A stretch of DNA of 64,000 nt from CBDBND01 sp965262665. GTDB lineage: Bacteria; Pseudomonadota; Alphaproteobacteria; Rhodospirillales; Rhodospirillaceae. The position numbers and the translations under genes were made by a program. Shown piece by piece: positions 18,686-28,722 of the stretch. The stretch spans positions 372,001 to 436,000 of the forward strand of contig CBDHFR010000004.1 in the NCBI GenBank assembly GCA_965262665.1, given 5' to 3'. The notes under the pieces are model-generated. The model was not told the origin of the DNA, ran no database searches, and worked only from the letters and a program-made list of their open reading frames with translations. Positions within the stretch are counted from its first letter, which is position 1; each line of letters opens with the position of its first letter.

Positions 18686-19149
18686 CTAAGAGAAAAACCA
18701 GCAGCAGCACACTGCCGATGCCAAAGGCCATCCAATTACGGTTCCTTTGCTCCTCATCCATCATGGCGCGGATTTGCGGCAGGCATTCGGGCAGATCCTC
18801 TTCGAAGGCCCGGCGCATCTGGAATTGCCGGATCTGGTCGTTGGGCAGATTGCCGAGCCGGCGGCCTTCCTGCTCGGGCTCGACAACGCCGCTTTCCGGC
18901 GGTCCCGTCGCCTGCCTCCTGGGCATGGACAGCCGGTGCAAGAGCCAGCATGGCGGCAACTGCATAAAGGCCAAGGAAATCTAGCGACCAGCGTCGAATC
19001 ATAACCACTTCCGGTTAAGCGTCTCGGTAGTGTGACACCGCAGCAGAATCACCGCAACGGCTTACGGGTAACATTTCATCTAAGGTTCGCTTTGCAATAA
19101 TCAACCGGTAGAATTAGTAAATATTTCTTTATACAGAGTTAGCGTTTTC

Positions 19150-19443
19150 ATGCGTTTCATTATCGTTTGCACAATTCCGGTTATACATTTTCCCGCATTT
19201 GCGCAGGATGATCCTGATTTCTCTGCTATGGCAGAGGGTGCTGGCAAAGACTTTGTCTACCTGCTCTGTTCCGATTGCCATTCCATGCACAGTGTCTTGC
19301 AATGGCGCTATTCACGCAGCGGCTGGCGTGAAGCCCTAGAACGCATGACCATTGAATTCGGTATGACCAAACTGGATGGGGAAGAGCGAGAATTGATTCT
19401 CGATTACCTCACGCGCCACTATGGACCGGGTTCTATCCGCTGA
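19150..19443 (+). CDS. Small periplasmic c-type cytochrome-like protein
   Basis: The 97-residue product has a signal peptide (MRFIIVCTIPVIHFPAFAQ) and a single haem c motif, CSDCH, near residue 38. The conserved distal Met could be M74 in EFGMTKLDGEE. Short cytochromes like this serve as electron partners of periplasmic dehydrogenases. It is convergent with the amidohydrolase gene, the two stops being one base apart. No partner dehydrogenase is evident next to it. Confidence 0.75.
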   Translation: MRFIIVCTIPVIHFPAFAQDDPDFSAMAEGAGKDFVYLLCSDCHSMHSVLQWRYSRSGWREALERMTIEFGMTKLDGEERELILDYLTRHYGPGSIR

Positions 19444-19444
19444 T

Positions 19445-20800
19445 TCAACGCTGGTTGATCGGTAGATCCAATTTCGACCGGTCGATTTCCCGTCCGCTGA
19501 TGAATACACGTTCAATCGACCGGCTGTTGCGGATGTCCACCGTCGGGTCCTCTGACAAGATCACCATGTCGGCCAACTTGCCCACCTCAATGGACCCTAG
19601 ATCCTTGTCCACGCCGATGTATTTGGCGCCGTTTAACGTGGACATGGTGATGACGTCGATTAAAGGGATGCCGGCTTCGGCCAATAGTTCCATTTCCATA
19701 TGAACCATGGGGCCCAGCACCCGGTCTGTACCCATGGCAACGATGGCGCCGGCATCATGTAATTGTTTGAGGTTACGCAAAACAGCAGGCAAGACTCCCC
19801 GCATCCAGCCGGACATGCCCGACGAGGCATAGCGGTCCCGTTCGGTGATTTTGTTGAATTCAAGTTCTTCTTCCGTAAGGGTCGCTGTGAACAGGGGATC
19901 GTCGAAAAACGAATTGTCCAATTCTACCCGGCCCACCGCACCGAACAGCAGTGCCGTGCTTGACACCACCACGCCCTGTTCGGCCACATAGTCAGTAAAC
20001 CCGGTGCTGGCGTTGGCGAGAAATACCGGATGCGCCAATGCGTCCACGCCGGCGGCGATGGCTAACCGCGCGGCTTGCTCATCGGCGATGTGGATGGTGG
20101 TGCGCACGCCGTTTTCGTTGGTGTAACGGATGAGCTGGGTGAAGTCATCGTCGGGGATCAGCGGCAGGTTTTGGCCGTTTGGCCCCATACCCCGACGGTC
20201 GCGGGTGAATTTGAGCATGTCCGGTTTGTTGGCGAACAAGGCATCCAGCTTTTCCCGGCCGTCAGCGAAGCCGTCCATGGTGGTCGATCCGGCGCAACAG
20301 GCGTAGCCATCCTTTTTAGCAACCAGGCTGCCGGTGGCATAAATGCGCGGGCTGACAATGCGTCCCGCCCGTTCGTCGTCCCGCATTTTATAAATGAAAT
20401 TGTCGTGATTGCCGGAGTCATAGACGGCGGTAATGCCGGCATAAAGGAAACCGTGCAGAACCTTGAGACCGGCATCAGTGTCCATGATCATTTCCCGATT
20501 ACCGGGACCGGTGCGTCCGCCGGGGAGATGCATGTGGCTGTCGATGATGCCGGGGATGAGATACTTACCGTCACCGTCGATCTCAATGGCACCATCGGGT
20601 GGATACACGTTCTGCATAGTGATGTCGGAAATGCGGCTCCCTTCCACCAGCACCGACGCGTTGGGCAGGGGCGGTGCGCCGGTGCCGTCAATAAGAGTGA
20701 CGTTGCGGATGAGCAGCACAGTGTCATCGCTCTGCGCCCAGGCCGGCGCTCCATTCAATACGCATAAAATGACAAATGCGCTCAGTCCTTTAATCGACAT
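19445..20800 (-). CDS. Exported amidohydrolase
   Basis: The 451-residue protein begins with a signal peptide (MSIKGLSAFVILCVLNGAPAWAQ). The amidohydrolase pattern is clear: LIPGIIDSHMHLPGG with the HxH metal pair, TIHIADEQAARLAIAAGVDALAHP with later His ligands, AMGTDRVLGP with the catalytic Asp, and the C-terminal KLADMVILSEDPTVDIRNS beta-sandwich. The family hydrolyses C-N or related bonds in small molecules or dipeptides. The substrate is unknown. Its exported state matches the neighbouring Tat and Sec enzymes. Confidence 0.85.
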   Translation of the reverse strand: MSIKGLSAFVILCVLNGAPAWAQSDDTVLLIRNVTLIDGTGAPPLPNASVLVEGSRISDITMQNVYPPDGAIEIDGDGKYLIPGIIDSHMHLPGGRTGPGNREMIMDTDAGLKVLHGFLYAGITAVYDSGNHDNFIYKMRDDERAGRIVSPRIYATGSLVAKKDGYACCAGSTTMDGFADGREKLDALFANKPDMLKFTRDRRGMGPNGQNLPLIPDDDFTQLIRYTNENGVRTTIHIADEQAARLAIAAGVDALAHPVFLANASTGFTDYVAEQGVVVSSTALLFGAVGRVELDNSFFDDPLFTATLTEEELEFNKITERDRYASSGMSGWMRGVLPAVLRNLKQLHDAGAIVAMGTDRVLGPMVHMEMELLAEAGIPLIDVITMSTLNGAKYIGVDKDLGSIEVGKLADMVILSEDPTVDIRNSRSIERVFISGREIDRSKLDLPINQR

Positions 20801-20974
20801 AGCTGCCCCCGTAATGATTTATCGCCAAGGTATGGCGCGTAACAGGCTTCCGCCAGGCCGTTTATCCCCTTGCTCACAGGGTGATAGGCTGGCGGCATCG
20901 GAGTCAATTTCTTGGTCATTGTGTGTCACACTCGCTCAACTTTCAAACCAACCCCTTACAGGGAGGGTAATGCC

Positions 20975-21736
20975 ATGACGTATGGTTTCAGAAAACAGTT
21001 CCCAATTCCGTCACGCCGCGCAGCCTTAAAGACTGCAAGTGGACTTGGCGTTGCAGCGCTGAGTACACGTTTGTTCACAATCAAAGGCGCTTTTGCCGAA
21101 GCCTTGATGCGGACGGGACCATCCGGTGAAGGGCCGCTTTATCCCGACAAAATGCCTTTAGACACTGACAACGATCTGATCCTGGTCAACGACGCCATCA
21201 CACCTGCCACCGGCGAGATCACCCATCTCTCTGGCCGCATCCTCGACAGCACGGGTGCCCCCGTGAGCAATACCTTTGTAGAGATCTGGCAAAGTGATTC
21301 GATGGGTGTCTACCGACATACAAGTCATGAGAAACGCTATGGTGAAAACTATGATCATAACTTCCAGGGTTATGGCCGGTTCCTGACGGATTCAACCGGA
21401 GGGTATTACTTTCGCACCATCAAACCGGTGCCCTATGGCACAGACGAGTTGTACCGCACCCCGCATGTTCATTTTGCAGTGAGCAAGAACGGTGATCGGA
21501 TATTCACCACGGAGATGAACATCAAGGATCATCCCCTGAATGAGTCAGATATCGTCTACAAACGGCGCACGGAAGCGGAAAAGAAAAGCGTGTCCATGGA
21601 CTTTGTGCCTATTCCGGATTCGCCCATAGGCGAGCTTAACTGCACCTTCGATATTGTCTTGGGGGTGACAGCTGGGGACATTGACGACGACAACTTCAAG
21701 GGCGGCATCTCCAAGTCCACTTGGAATAGAAGCTAA
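20975..21736 (+). CDS. Tat-exported intradiol dioxygenase-like protein
   Basis: The 253-residue product has a twin-arginine signal (PSRRAALKTASGLGVAALS). The body resembles the protocatechuate 3,4-dioxygenase beta-sandwich: LSGRILDSTGAPVSNTFVEIWQSDSMGVYRH, seen in the pieces PVSNTFVEIWQ and GVYRH (Tyr ligand), GGYYFRTIKPVPYG, and RTPHVHFAVSK (His ligands). These enzymes use Fe(III) to open catechol rings. I chose ATG 20975 because GGGAGG precedes it at a good distance. A secreted dioxygenase beside M24 and amidohydrolase genes suggests extracellular or periplasmic degradation of aromatic compounds. Confidence 0.85.
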   Translation: MTYGFRKQFPIPSRRAALKTASGLGVAALSTRLFTIKGAFAEALMRTGPSGEGPLYPDKMPLDTDNDLILVNDAITPATGEITHLSGRILDSTGAPVSNTFVEIWQSDSMGVYRHTSHEKRYGENYDHNFQGYGRFLTDSTGGYYFRTIKPVPYGTDELYRTPHVHFAVSKNGDRIFTTEMNIKDHPLNESDIVYKRRTEAEKKSVSMDFVPIPDSPIGELNCTFDIVLGVTAGDIDDDNFKGGISKSTWNRS

Positions 21737-21760
21737 CGGAACTATCTTAGAACGCCGTCG

Positions 21761-23146
21761 TTAAACCTTTACGACATTGGTGCCGATGCTGTTGATGGGC
21801 TCGGCACCGTCTTCGGTAATCAGCATGAGATCTTCCAGGTGGGATGATCCACCCATGCCGGTGGCACCCATGGGGCAATCCACACTCAGCACCATGCGCG
21901 GCTCGAGGACGATGTCTTCCCGCGGCGGTGAGCCCATGTTGCCCACATGGTCGGCATGATAGAGACCGACCGAGTGGGGCGTGAACGAGATCGAGAAATC
22001 AGCACCCGATTTGCGCAGGAAATCCTGGCCCATGCGGCGCACCTCGGAAAACCGTAAGCCTGGTTTGAGGTTCTCACGAACGTAGTCCCATGATTTGCCG
22101 GTGAGCTCAGATACTTTTTGCATGCGCTTTGACGGCTCGCCAATATAGACCGCGCGGGCGAAGTCGCCGTGATACCCCATGTATTCGCTGACGCAATCGA
22201 TAGAGAAGCACTGACCGTCGCGCAAAGTGGCTTCGTAAGTGGGCGAACTCACCCGATCGATGACCATGAACATACCACGCATACCCCGCGCCGCAACGGC
22301 GGCGAAGTAGGCCGCCCGCAGCTCACGCACGTCGGCCCCGGCGCGGACGGTAGCAGCGGCCTGAAGCCCTGCCTCGGCATTGGCCTGGGCGGCGTAGCGC
22401 ATGAGGGTGATTTCCGCATCGGACTTGACCGGACGGATGCGCCTGAGCGCGTCGTCAGCGTTGACCACGGTCGCCTCTTCTGCCGCATCCATGACGTTGC
22501 GCATCACCGGCGGCACGTCGGCGGCGATGCGGCCTTTGGCCACACCGGCATCCTTCAGGGCATTGGCCAAAGCGTATTTGAGATTGGGCCGCGCCGCTTC
22601 CGCCCGCACCGCCCGTTCGATGATGCTTAAGCGGGTGGATTCAATAAAGTCCAACGGCGCCTCTTCAAGGTTAGGATACAAGGGCAATTGATCGAGGCTG
22701 AGTTCCTCGTCTTCTAATGCCTCGCCCGGACCTGCATAGAGATAAGCGGGGAAGTCGGAATGCCGGTGATCCATGGCGATGGTGTAATAGTAGAGAAAGG
22801 ACGGCGCGATCAAAGACAAACGCTGATCCCGGTTGCGGGTGATGAGGGCATAGACTCCCGGTGTGTGTCCCATCTTGGTCGCCGTCAAATCGAGCCCAGT
22901 GGCCTGGTAGAGATTGGTGCCCGCGCCGACGACGATGGCGTCAAGTCCGAGCTCGGCCATGATCTTATCAGCCTGCTCGAAGTTCATGCGCGGCCCCAGC
23001 ACCGGCGGCGGGACGCTCGCGGACAAAGTCAACGCAGGCGCTGCAGCACTCACAGGAGAGACCAGGCTGGAAGTTCCCAGTGCGGCGCCTGTGGCGGCAA
23101 GGCCTCCCAACAGATGACGTCGATCTATCTTGTGATGATCGGTCAT
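21761..23146 (-). CDS. Tat-exported M24-family protein, first paralog
   Basis: The 461-residue protein has a Tat signal (DRRHLLGGLAATGAALG) and a creatinase/aminopeptidase P-like layout. Metal-site motifs are FSIDCVSEYMGYHGDFA (two Asp), SFTPHSVGLYHADH (His) and GGSSHLEDLMLI (last Glu). In the place where the other two paralogs have LEVG (a Glu ligand) this one has GATG. It may therefore bind metal differently or have lost peptidase activity. The gene is 26 bases downstream of the next M24 gene. Confidence 0.85.
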   Translation of the reverse strand: MTDHHKIDRRHLLGGLAATGAALGTSSLVSPVSAAAPALTLSASVPPPVLGPRMNFEQADKIMAELGLDAIVVGAGTNLYQATGLDLTATKMGHTPGVYALITRNRDQRLSLIAPSFLYYYTIAMDHRHSDFPAYLYAGPGEALEDEELSLDQLPLYPNLEEAPLDFIESTRLSIIERAVRAEAARPNLKYALANALKDAGVAKGRIAADVPPVMRNVMDAAEEATVVNADDALRRIRPVKSDAEITLMRYAAQANAEAGLQAAATVRAGADVRELRAAYFAAVAARGMRGMFMVIDRVSSPTYEATLRDGQCFSIDCVSEYMGYHGDFARAVYIGEPSKRMQKVSELTGKSWDYVRENLKPGLRFSEVRRMGQDFLRKSGADFSISFTPHSVGLYHADHVGNMGSPPREDIVLEPRMVLSVDCPMGATGMGGSSHLEDLMLITEDGAEPINSIGTNVVKV

Positions 23147-23172
23147 GATGCGCTCCTTTTGATTTTCACGCG

Positions 23173-24552
23173 TTAAAGAATGATAAATGGATCCCGTTCC
23201 GTATTGAACGGCTCATAGCCCGTCTTGGTGACACGGAAAAGATCTTCATTATGACCGGAGCCATAGCCTACTTCCAAATAGGGCAGGTCGACGGTAAGCA
23301 CCATGTTCTCCTGCAGCACGTGATCGAAACCGCTGATACCGAAGTCGGGCATACGGAACGGATTGTCGTCATGCTGCAGACCGACCGAGTGAGGCGTGAC
23401 GAACACCGCATGGGCCGGTATGCCGGCCTTGATCATGGTGTCGAGACCGATCTGGCGCAGGGTGGAATACTTCACCCCCGGCTTGATGGCATCGAACACC
23501 GCTTCACGGGCAAGCTGGTTGGCACGGCGGCGCATCTCCACTTCTTTCGGCGGATCGCCAATGATGAAGGTGCGGGCGATGTCCCCCATGTACCCCTTGT
23601 AGTGACTGACACAGTCGATCAGGAACGGTTTGCCTGCGACCAATTCTTCGTCGGGAAAGTTGCCGCCGGGCATACCGGCGATGACGCTGCGCACGTGATT
23701 GCCACGGATGGCGCATTCGGCGAGGAAGATTTGCTCCACATCGGTATGACGCATACCCACTTCCAGCGCGTTGATGGTCGCCAGGCAGGCTTCACCGTTA
23801 TTCCAGCTACCGACCTTTTGGTAGGCCAGCTCCTGCTCGGTCTTAACCATGCGGATAAGTTGGAAGATGCCGTAACCGTCGACGCACTCGACCAGCGGCA
23901 AATCCACCTGCGACAAAAACTTAGCGATGCGCATGTCGTCGACGGCAACACGTCCTTTGGTGATGCCCTGGGCCTTCAGCGCCCGGGCCAAGCCCCAGGC
24001 CGCACCCGCAGCGACGTTATCGGCATGTTTTTCTGACGCTGCTTTCCAGCGTTTTTCTCTGGGAGTTAATTCAACATCGTCGCGCACATGATAGTTACGG
24101 GTGCGTCCGTCTTTGGGTTCGATGGGCAAGCCGTCGGAATTGAATTCCGCTTCGTTCCACCCGCCGAAACCATAAGGCATGAGCTCAGCGGTTTCCCGAT
24201 CACCGTTGACAATATCCCACGCCGCCGACGAACCTGAGACCAGATAGGTCAGCATGTCCGGGTCCGGTGCCATGGTGGCGAAACCCGGATACTCGGTGCG
24301 GAACTTTGCACCGATGGTGCTCACATTGGTCATGTAATAGACGTTGATGGGATCGAGGGCGATGAGACCGGCGAGGTCGTACTCTTCCATCACGTCATGG
24401 GCGCGCCCTTTGTTGATGAGGGCCAGGCCGTCGATTTCAGGCTTGGGCGGTGTGTGACCGACCGGTTTTGATTGCGCCCTGGCCGCTGCCGGAACAGCCA
24501 GCGCCGATGTCGCCGCCAGACTACCGAGGGCGGTGCGTCTGTTTATGGACAT
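23173..24552 (-). CDS. Tat-exported M24-family protein, second paralog
   Basis: From the ATG at 24552 the product has 459 residues, starting MSINRRTALGSLAATSALAV. An N-terminal creatinase-like domain (YDLAGLIALDPINVYYMTN) is followed by the pita-bread domain with FLIDCVSHYKGYMGDIA, VFVTPHSVGLQHDD and TVDLPYLEVGYGSGHNEDL, so all five metal ligands appear present. The family includes prolidases, creatinases and a few lyases such as DddP, so peptidase activity is not certain. It is divergent from the third paralog, 168 bases apart. Confidence 0.87.
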   Translation of the reverse strand: MSINRRTALGSLAATSALAVPAAARAQSKPVGHTPPKPEIDGLALINKGRAHDVMEEYDLAGLIALDPINVYYMTNVSTIGAKFRTEYPGFATMAPDPDMLTYLVSGSSAAWDIVNGDRETAELMPYGFGGWNEAEFNSDGLPIEPKDGRTRNYHVRDDVELTPREKRWKAASEKHADNVAAGAAWGLARALKAQGITKGRVAVDDMRIAKFLSQVDLPLVECVDGYGIFQLIRMVKTEQELAYQKVGSWNNGEACLATINALEVGMRHTDVEQIFLAECAIRGNHVRSVIAGMPGGNFPDEELVAGKPFLIDCVSHYKGYMGDIARTFIIGDPPKEVEMRRRANQLAREAVFDAIKPGVKYSTLRQIGLDTMIKAGIPAHAVFVTPHSVGLQHDDNPFRMPDFGISGFDHVLQENMVLTVDLPYLEVGYGSGHNEDLFRVTKTGYEPFNTERDPFIIL

Positions 24553-24720
24553 GGTGTGTCTCCCGAAGAGGTTCTTGCTCCGATGATACACCTTTCTTTT
24601 TGTCTGCGCATGCTTGAGTTCGACCCGGTCACGACCCGAGCAGAACAGATAGACCCCTTGCCGTGATTGGCTTTGGAGAGGAGGATGGACGCCAGGTTCA
24701 GGGTAGATCGGAGACCGGTG

Positions 24721-26100
24721 ATGCAAAGAAGAACCATTCTCAAAGGCGGGGCTGCGGCAGCAGCCGGTGCAGCTTTTACAGCAAACCCGGCAGCCGCTGC
24801 CGGTGTCGCCGTGCATCCCGTCAGCGATGAGCTGAACGCGCTGATGCAACCACTCATTAACAAAGCCCAGGCGCAAGCGGTGATGGAGGAATACGACCTC
24901 GCCGGTATGCTCGCCCTCAACACGGTCAACGTCTACTACCTAACCAACACCACGGCCATTGGCACCAAGATGCGCTGGCAGTATCCGTCCTTCGCCACCC
25001 TGCCCCGCGATCCCGATCAGCCGACATTCCTGGTGGTGACTTCGGGCATGCTGTGGGATGTGGTCAACGGCGACCGCTGGGTGCCGGATGTGATTCCCTA
25101 CTCGGGCCCAACCAACGCCGCCGAGTATGTGGGCGAAGACGCCCTACCCCTGAGCGTCGAACCCAAAGCGGCCAACCGCCAGCGCGTGGTTGATGAATCC
25201 TTGCCGTTGACAGCGCGCGAACAACGCTGGATCGACAGCAATAAGAATTATCAACCATCGCCGACACCGGAATGGGGCCTGGCCCGAGCCATGCGTGAGT
25301 CCGGCATCACCCGTGGCCGCGTTGCCGTGGACGATATGCGCATCGCGTATTTGCTCGAGCGGATCGGCGTTGCCGACGACATCGAGTTCGTCGACGGCGA
25401 CAACTTGTTTCGGCGCATCCGTTACATCAAATCCGACCCGGAAATAGACCTCATGCGTCTGGCCGGCACGAAGAATGCCGAGGCGGCGTTGGTCACCGCG
25501 CGGTCCATCAAAAAGGGTATGAGTTTTTACGATATCGAGCGCAAGTTCAGTGCCGAATGCGCCATTCGCGGCAATACCCTTACTTTCATTCTCGCCGGTG
25601 TGACATTAGGCCTGCTGCCCGACGCCGAAGTGGTGCCGGGCAAGCCTTTCCTCATCGATGCGGTATCCAACTTCCGCGAATATCACGGCGACTTTGCCCG
25701 CACCATTGTGCTCGGTGAACCGAGCAAAGAGGTACGGCTGCGCGCCAACGCTCAACAGGCGGCGCGGGAAGCCACCTTCGCCATCCTCAAGCCGGGTACG
25801 CGCTATTCGGAAATCATGGCCGCCGGGTTTGAGGCCTACAAAAAAGCGGGTGGCAATCCGGACACGCTCATCGTCAATCCCCATTCCCTTGGCTTGCAGC
25901 ACACTGATCAGCCCTACAGCGACAAGAACCCGTGGCGCGGCGGCGAGGACTTGGAACTCAAGAAAGGCATGGTCATTACCGTCGACCTGCCCTTCATTGA
26001 AGTGGGCTTCGGCGCCGGGCATAACGAAGACCTGCTGCTCATCACCGACAATGGCTACGAACCACTCCATTCCGAAGAAGAGCCACTGGTCGTTGTCTAA
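24721..26100 (+). CDS. Tat-exported M24-family protein, third paralog
   Basis: The start at 24721 gives MQRRTILKGGAAAAAGAAF, a twin-arginine signal. Alternatives at 24685 (ATG) and 24667 (TTG) only lengthen the region before it. Metal-site motifs match the second paralog: FLIDAVSNFREYHGDFA, VNPHSLGLQHTD and TVDLPFIEVGFGAGHNEDL. It is closer to the second paralog than to the first. The substrate is unknown. A small membrane-protein gene follows 75 bases downstream. Confidence 0.87.
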   Translation: MQRRTILKGGAAAAAGAAFTANPAAAAGVAVHPVSDELNALMQPLINKAQAQAVMEEYDLAGMLALNTVNVYYLTNTTAIGTKMRWQYPSFATLPRDPDQPTFLVVTSGMLWDVVNGDRWVPDVIPYSGPTNAAEYVGEDALPLSVEPKAANRQRVVDESLPLTAREQRWIDSNKNYQPSPTPEWGLARAMRESGITRGRVAVDDMRIAYLLERIGVADDIEFVDGDNLFRRIRYIKSDPEIDLMRLAGTKNAEAALVTARSIKKGMSFYDIERKFSAECAIRGNTLTFILAGVTLGLLPDAEVVPGKPFLIDAVSNFREYHGDFARTIVLGEPSKEVRLRANAQQAAREATFAILKPGTRYSEIMAAGFEAYKKAGGNPDTLIVNPHSLGLQHTDQPYSDKNPWRGGEDLELKKGMVITVDLPFIEVGFGAGHNEDLLLITDNGYEPLHSEEEPLVVV

Positions 26101-26175
26101 AGACCCTGGTGAGAATTTGAGTCCTTGCTTGAAGTCAGCTAGAACGAATTCGATTTTGAAAGCGGAGGACCAAAG

Positions 26176-26295
26176 GTGACCTCGCCCGACCCTGACAATA
26201 AAGACACCAAACCCAACCGTGTGCCCCTTTGGGTCATGGGCGCGCTCATACTGTTGATGATCTGGCTGATCTGGTACGGGCCCGGCCACAGATAG
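26176..26295 (+). CDS. 39-residue single-pass membrane protein
   Basis: A GTG start at 26176 with AAAGG just upstream gives VTSPDPDNKDTKPNRVPLW followed by a strong transmembrane helix (VMGALILLMIWLIWY) and GPGHR at the end. It follows the third M24 gene on the same strand. Such short proteins can be membrane anchors or partners. I do not recognise the family. Confidence 0.5.
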   Translation: MTSPDPDNKDTKPNRVPLWVMGALILLMIWLIWYGPGHR

Positions 26296-26319
26296 CACGG
26301 GCCCTACAAGCTGGCACCG

Positions 26320-26586
26320 CTACAGCGGGTAGTCCTTAGCTGGATCGATGCCGCACGTTTCGATAAACTTGCGCACTTGGGTCACTTCTGTTTTGAGCAG
26401 GCTGTGTTTGACATGACCGAAATTGACGGAGTGTCCGCTTAAGGTGACGTGCAATTTGCCGGTGTGGCTGTTGGACACATCCGCACCGAGCTCCTGAAAA
26501 ACCGCTTCCACATCACGAAAGGCGATATTGGGGCTGACGGGATGGGCGAACAGAGCGTGGAGAACTTTGCGGTGTTTGTGGTTCAT
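26320..26586 (-). CDS. Small HicA-like or uncharacterised protein
   Basis: The 88-residue protein (MNHKHRKVLHALFAHPVSPN) has an alpha-beta pattern with SGHSVNFGHVKHSLLKTEVT and ends GIDPAKDYPL. A His in a beta hairpin followed by a helix resembles the HicA double-stranded-RNA-binding-like fold, but there is no HicB-type antitoxin gene beside it. I therefore treat it as an uncharacterised small protein, possibly HicA-related. Confidence 0.5.
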   Translation of the reverse strand: MNHKHRKVLHALFAHPVSPNIAFRDVEAVFQELGADVSNSHTGKLHVTLSGHSVNFGHVKHSLLKTEVTQVRKFIETCGIDPAKDYPL

Positions 26587-26830
26587 GCCTGGTCTCCCCT
26601 ATCAATTGAACGGCTTCAGTCGGCGCTGGTCCGGCTTTTGACTGTCTACAAGAGACAAACCGGCAGGGCCTTGATCCGCCTCAATGGCAGTGACGGATGC
26701 GGAATAACACCATGCCTGAGACTGAAGAAACCTGACAGGAATCGGGATTAATCCTTTTGTCAGGCCTCTGTACGCGGCAACCAGACCGGGTGTACCGTGA
26801 GCCTCAAGAAAAGACTGAGGGAGGCTCACC

Positions 26831-28670
26831 ATGACAAATTCCAAAAGCTCAAATATTCTTTTTGAAACGACGCGGCGTACGGCAATGGGTCTATCCCTGG
26901 GCAGTGCCGCGACGACACTGTTACGTCCGGTATCAGCTTTAGCGGCGAGCCATGAGAGCGGTAGCCGCACCATCCGCAAAGGGTTCGTCAACACGAGCCA
27001 CGGCCAGATGCATTACCGCACCGCCGGGTCCGGCCCGCCGGTGGTTTTGGTGCACGGTTCGCCCAGTTCGTCGCGCACCTACATCGACCTCATCGGCCGG
27101 TTGTCGGATCAGTTCACCGTGATCGCGCTTGATACCGCGGGCCACGGCAACTCCACCCCGTTGATGCCTGGTGGGCAACCGGAAATCACCGATTTCGCTC
27201 GGGTGCTGGCGGAAACCGTCGAAGCTCTCGGCCTTGAGCGCAGCGTGGTTTTTGGCTCGCACACCGGTGCCAAGATCACGCTGCAATACGCGGTTGATCA
27301 TCCGGACCGGGTGTCGTTGCTGGTCATGGACGGGTCTGTCCATTCCGCCGGGGCCGATCGACTATGTCTGGAACAGGAATTACCTTACTCCCTTCACCAT
27401 CAACCAAGACGGCAGCTTCATCGCCTACGAATGGACCCGGGGCAAGGACTTCGGCCGCAACTTCCCCTGGTACGACAAGTCCCCTGCCACGCGCTCGAAC
27501 AGCACAGACCCTGACGCCAAGTCCATGCACAACGCGCGCATTGATATCTTTTCCGCCGGGCCGCATTACTCGGCCGGTTATGGCGCGGCGATGCGCTACC
27601 GGGCCGTTCCTGTGCTTCAACAGTTGCAAGTGCCGACTGTGCTGATGGCCATTGAACCGGACCCCCTCTATGTTCATCTCGACTATGTGCCCGACGACGT
27701 GCCAGATGTCTTATCTATCGAACGCCTGACAGCAGACCGGGACGCCTGGCGGGGGCGGCTGCGCACATTGTTCGGCGAATACGGCGCACCTATAGGTGAC
27801 GCGAATTTCACCCCGCCCGACCCTTTGGCAAACCCAAAACCAGGCGATGCCATCACTGCCAGCTATGTCATGCAAGAGCATAGACAGACATTTGTCCGCC
27901 GTGTTGGTCCTATTAACAGCCAAGGCGGCCGACCACTGTTGGTCTTGCCCGACGTGCCCGGCGGCACCAGCCCCTACGCGTTGCTTATGCGCACCCTCGC
28001 TTTCGATCGGCCCGTATTGGTCATCGACTTGCCGGGTACGGGAGAGTCGGATCCGCTGGACAACGGAGACTCAGGCAATGCGGTCGTCGATATGATTGCC
28101 GACGTCATCGATCAGCTGGACCTGGGACAGCCCGATGTATTGGCGATCAATGCATCGACACCCCTGGTTATTGCCTTGGCGGCGCGCCACCCGGACAAGG
28201 TGCATAGCCTGGTACTGGACGGCGCCATCCTCGCCGAACGCCGGAACCGCAATGACCTCAGGGGAAACTACGCCCCGGACCTCACGCCCCTGCGCGGTGG
28301 CGGCCATCTTTCGGAACTGTGGCACATGTTCCGTGACGGAGAGTTCAAGTGGCCCTGGTACGACCGCTCGCGGGACGCCATCCGCTGGGTCAACCCCAAC
28401 CTGGACGGTGTGCGCTTCTACAATCGCCTGGTCGACACCATGAAGCAGCTCGATCACTACAATGAAACAGTGCGTGCGGTTTTTGACGTCAACGCATCCA
28501 ACCTGCTTGAAGATGTGGACCAGCCGGTGTTGACCTTCCGCCGCGACCGCGATCCCCAGTACCAGTGGGGTGAAGCAGCGGCAGAGATGGCGGCCAAAGG
28601 CACAGTGCAGGACCGCCCGGAAAGCGACGTCACCTTCGCCCACCAGGTGTTGCGCTTCCTCAGCGGGTGA
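26831..28670 (+). pseudogene. Tat-exported protein with two tandem alpha/beta-hydrolase domains, one frameshift
   Basis: The first frame (26831 to about 27350) has a Tat-like signal (TTRRTAMGLSLGSAATTLL), VVLVHGSPSSSRTY and the nucleophile region VVFGSHTGAKITLQYA. One extra base in a G run near 27350-27353 breaks it. The next frame continues GPIDYVWNRNYLTPF through a second hydrolase-like domain (PVLVIDLPGTGESDP, PDVLAINASTPLVIALAARH) to 28670. The second domain has Asn-Ala in place of the usual GxSxG, so it may be non-catalytic. Total length would be about 612 residues. Confidence 0.8.
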
Positions 28671-28722
28671 GTCCGCGTTTGCTGATTGAGGAATGAAACG
28701 CCCAGTAGTGAGTTTGTGAGTC

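Larger units (their letters stand above)
17632..19002 (-). pseudogene. Signal-peptide membrane protein interrupted by IS5
   Basis: The gene starts at 19002 with a signal peptide (MIRRWSLDFLGLYAVAAMLA to VHAQ), shifts frame near 18900, then reads ESGVVEPEQEGRRLGNLPND and a transmembrane helix ending VFLL at the IS5 junction (18686). Removing the IS and one CTAA copy restores the frame: GFTRGGKKKRRHQKQMAEHR follows, ending PYKDHDPLGDE at 17632. The intact protein had one periplasmic region, one transmembrane helix and a basic tail. I do not know the family. Confidence 0.65.

Noticed and set aside
26320..26586. Toxin-antitoxin pair
   Set aside because: The small protein is only weakly HicA-like and no antitoxin gene lies on either side.
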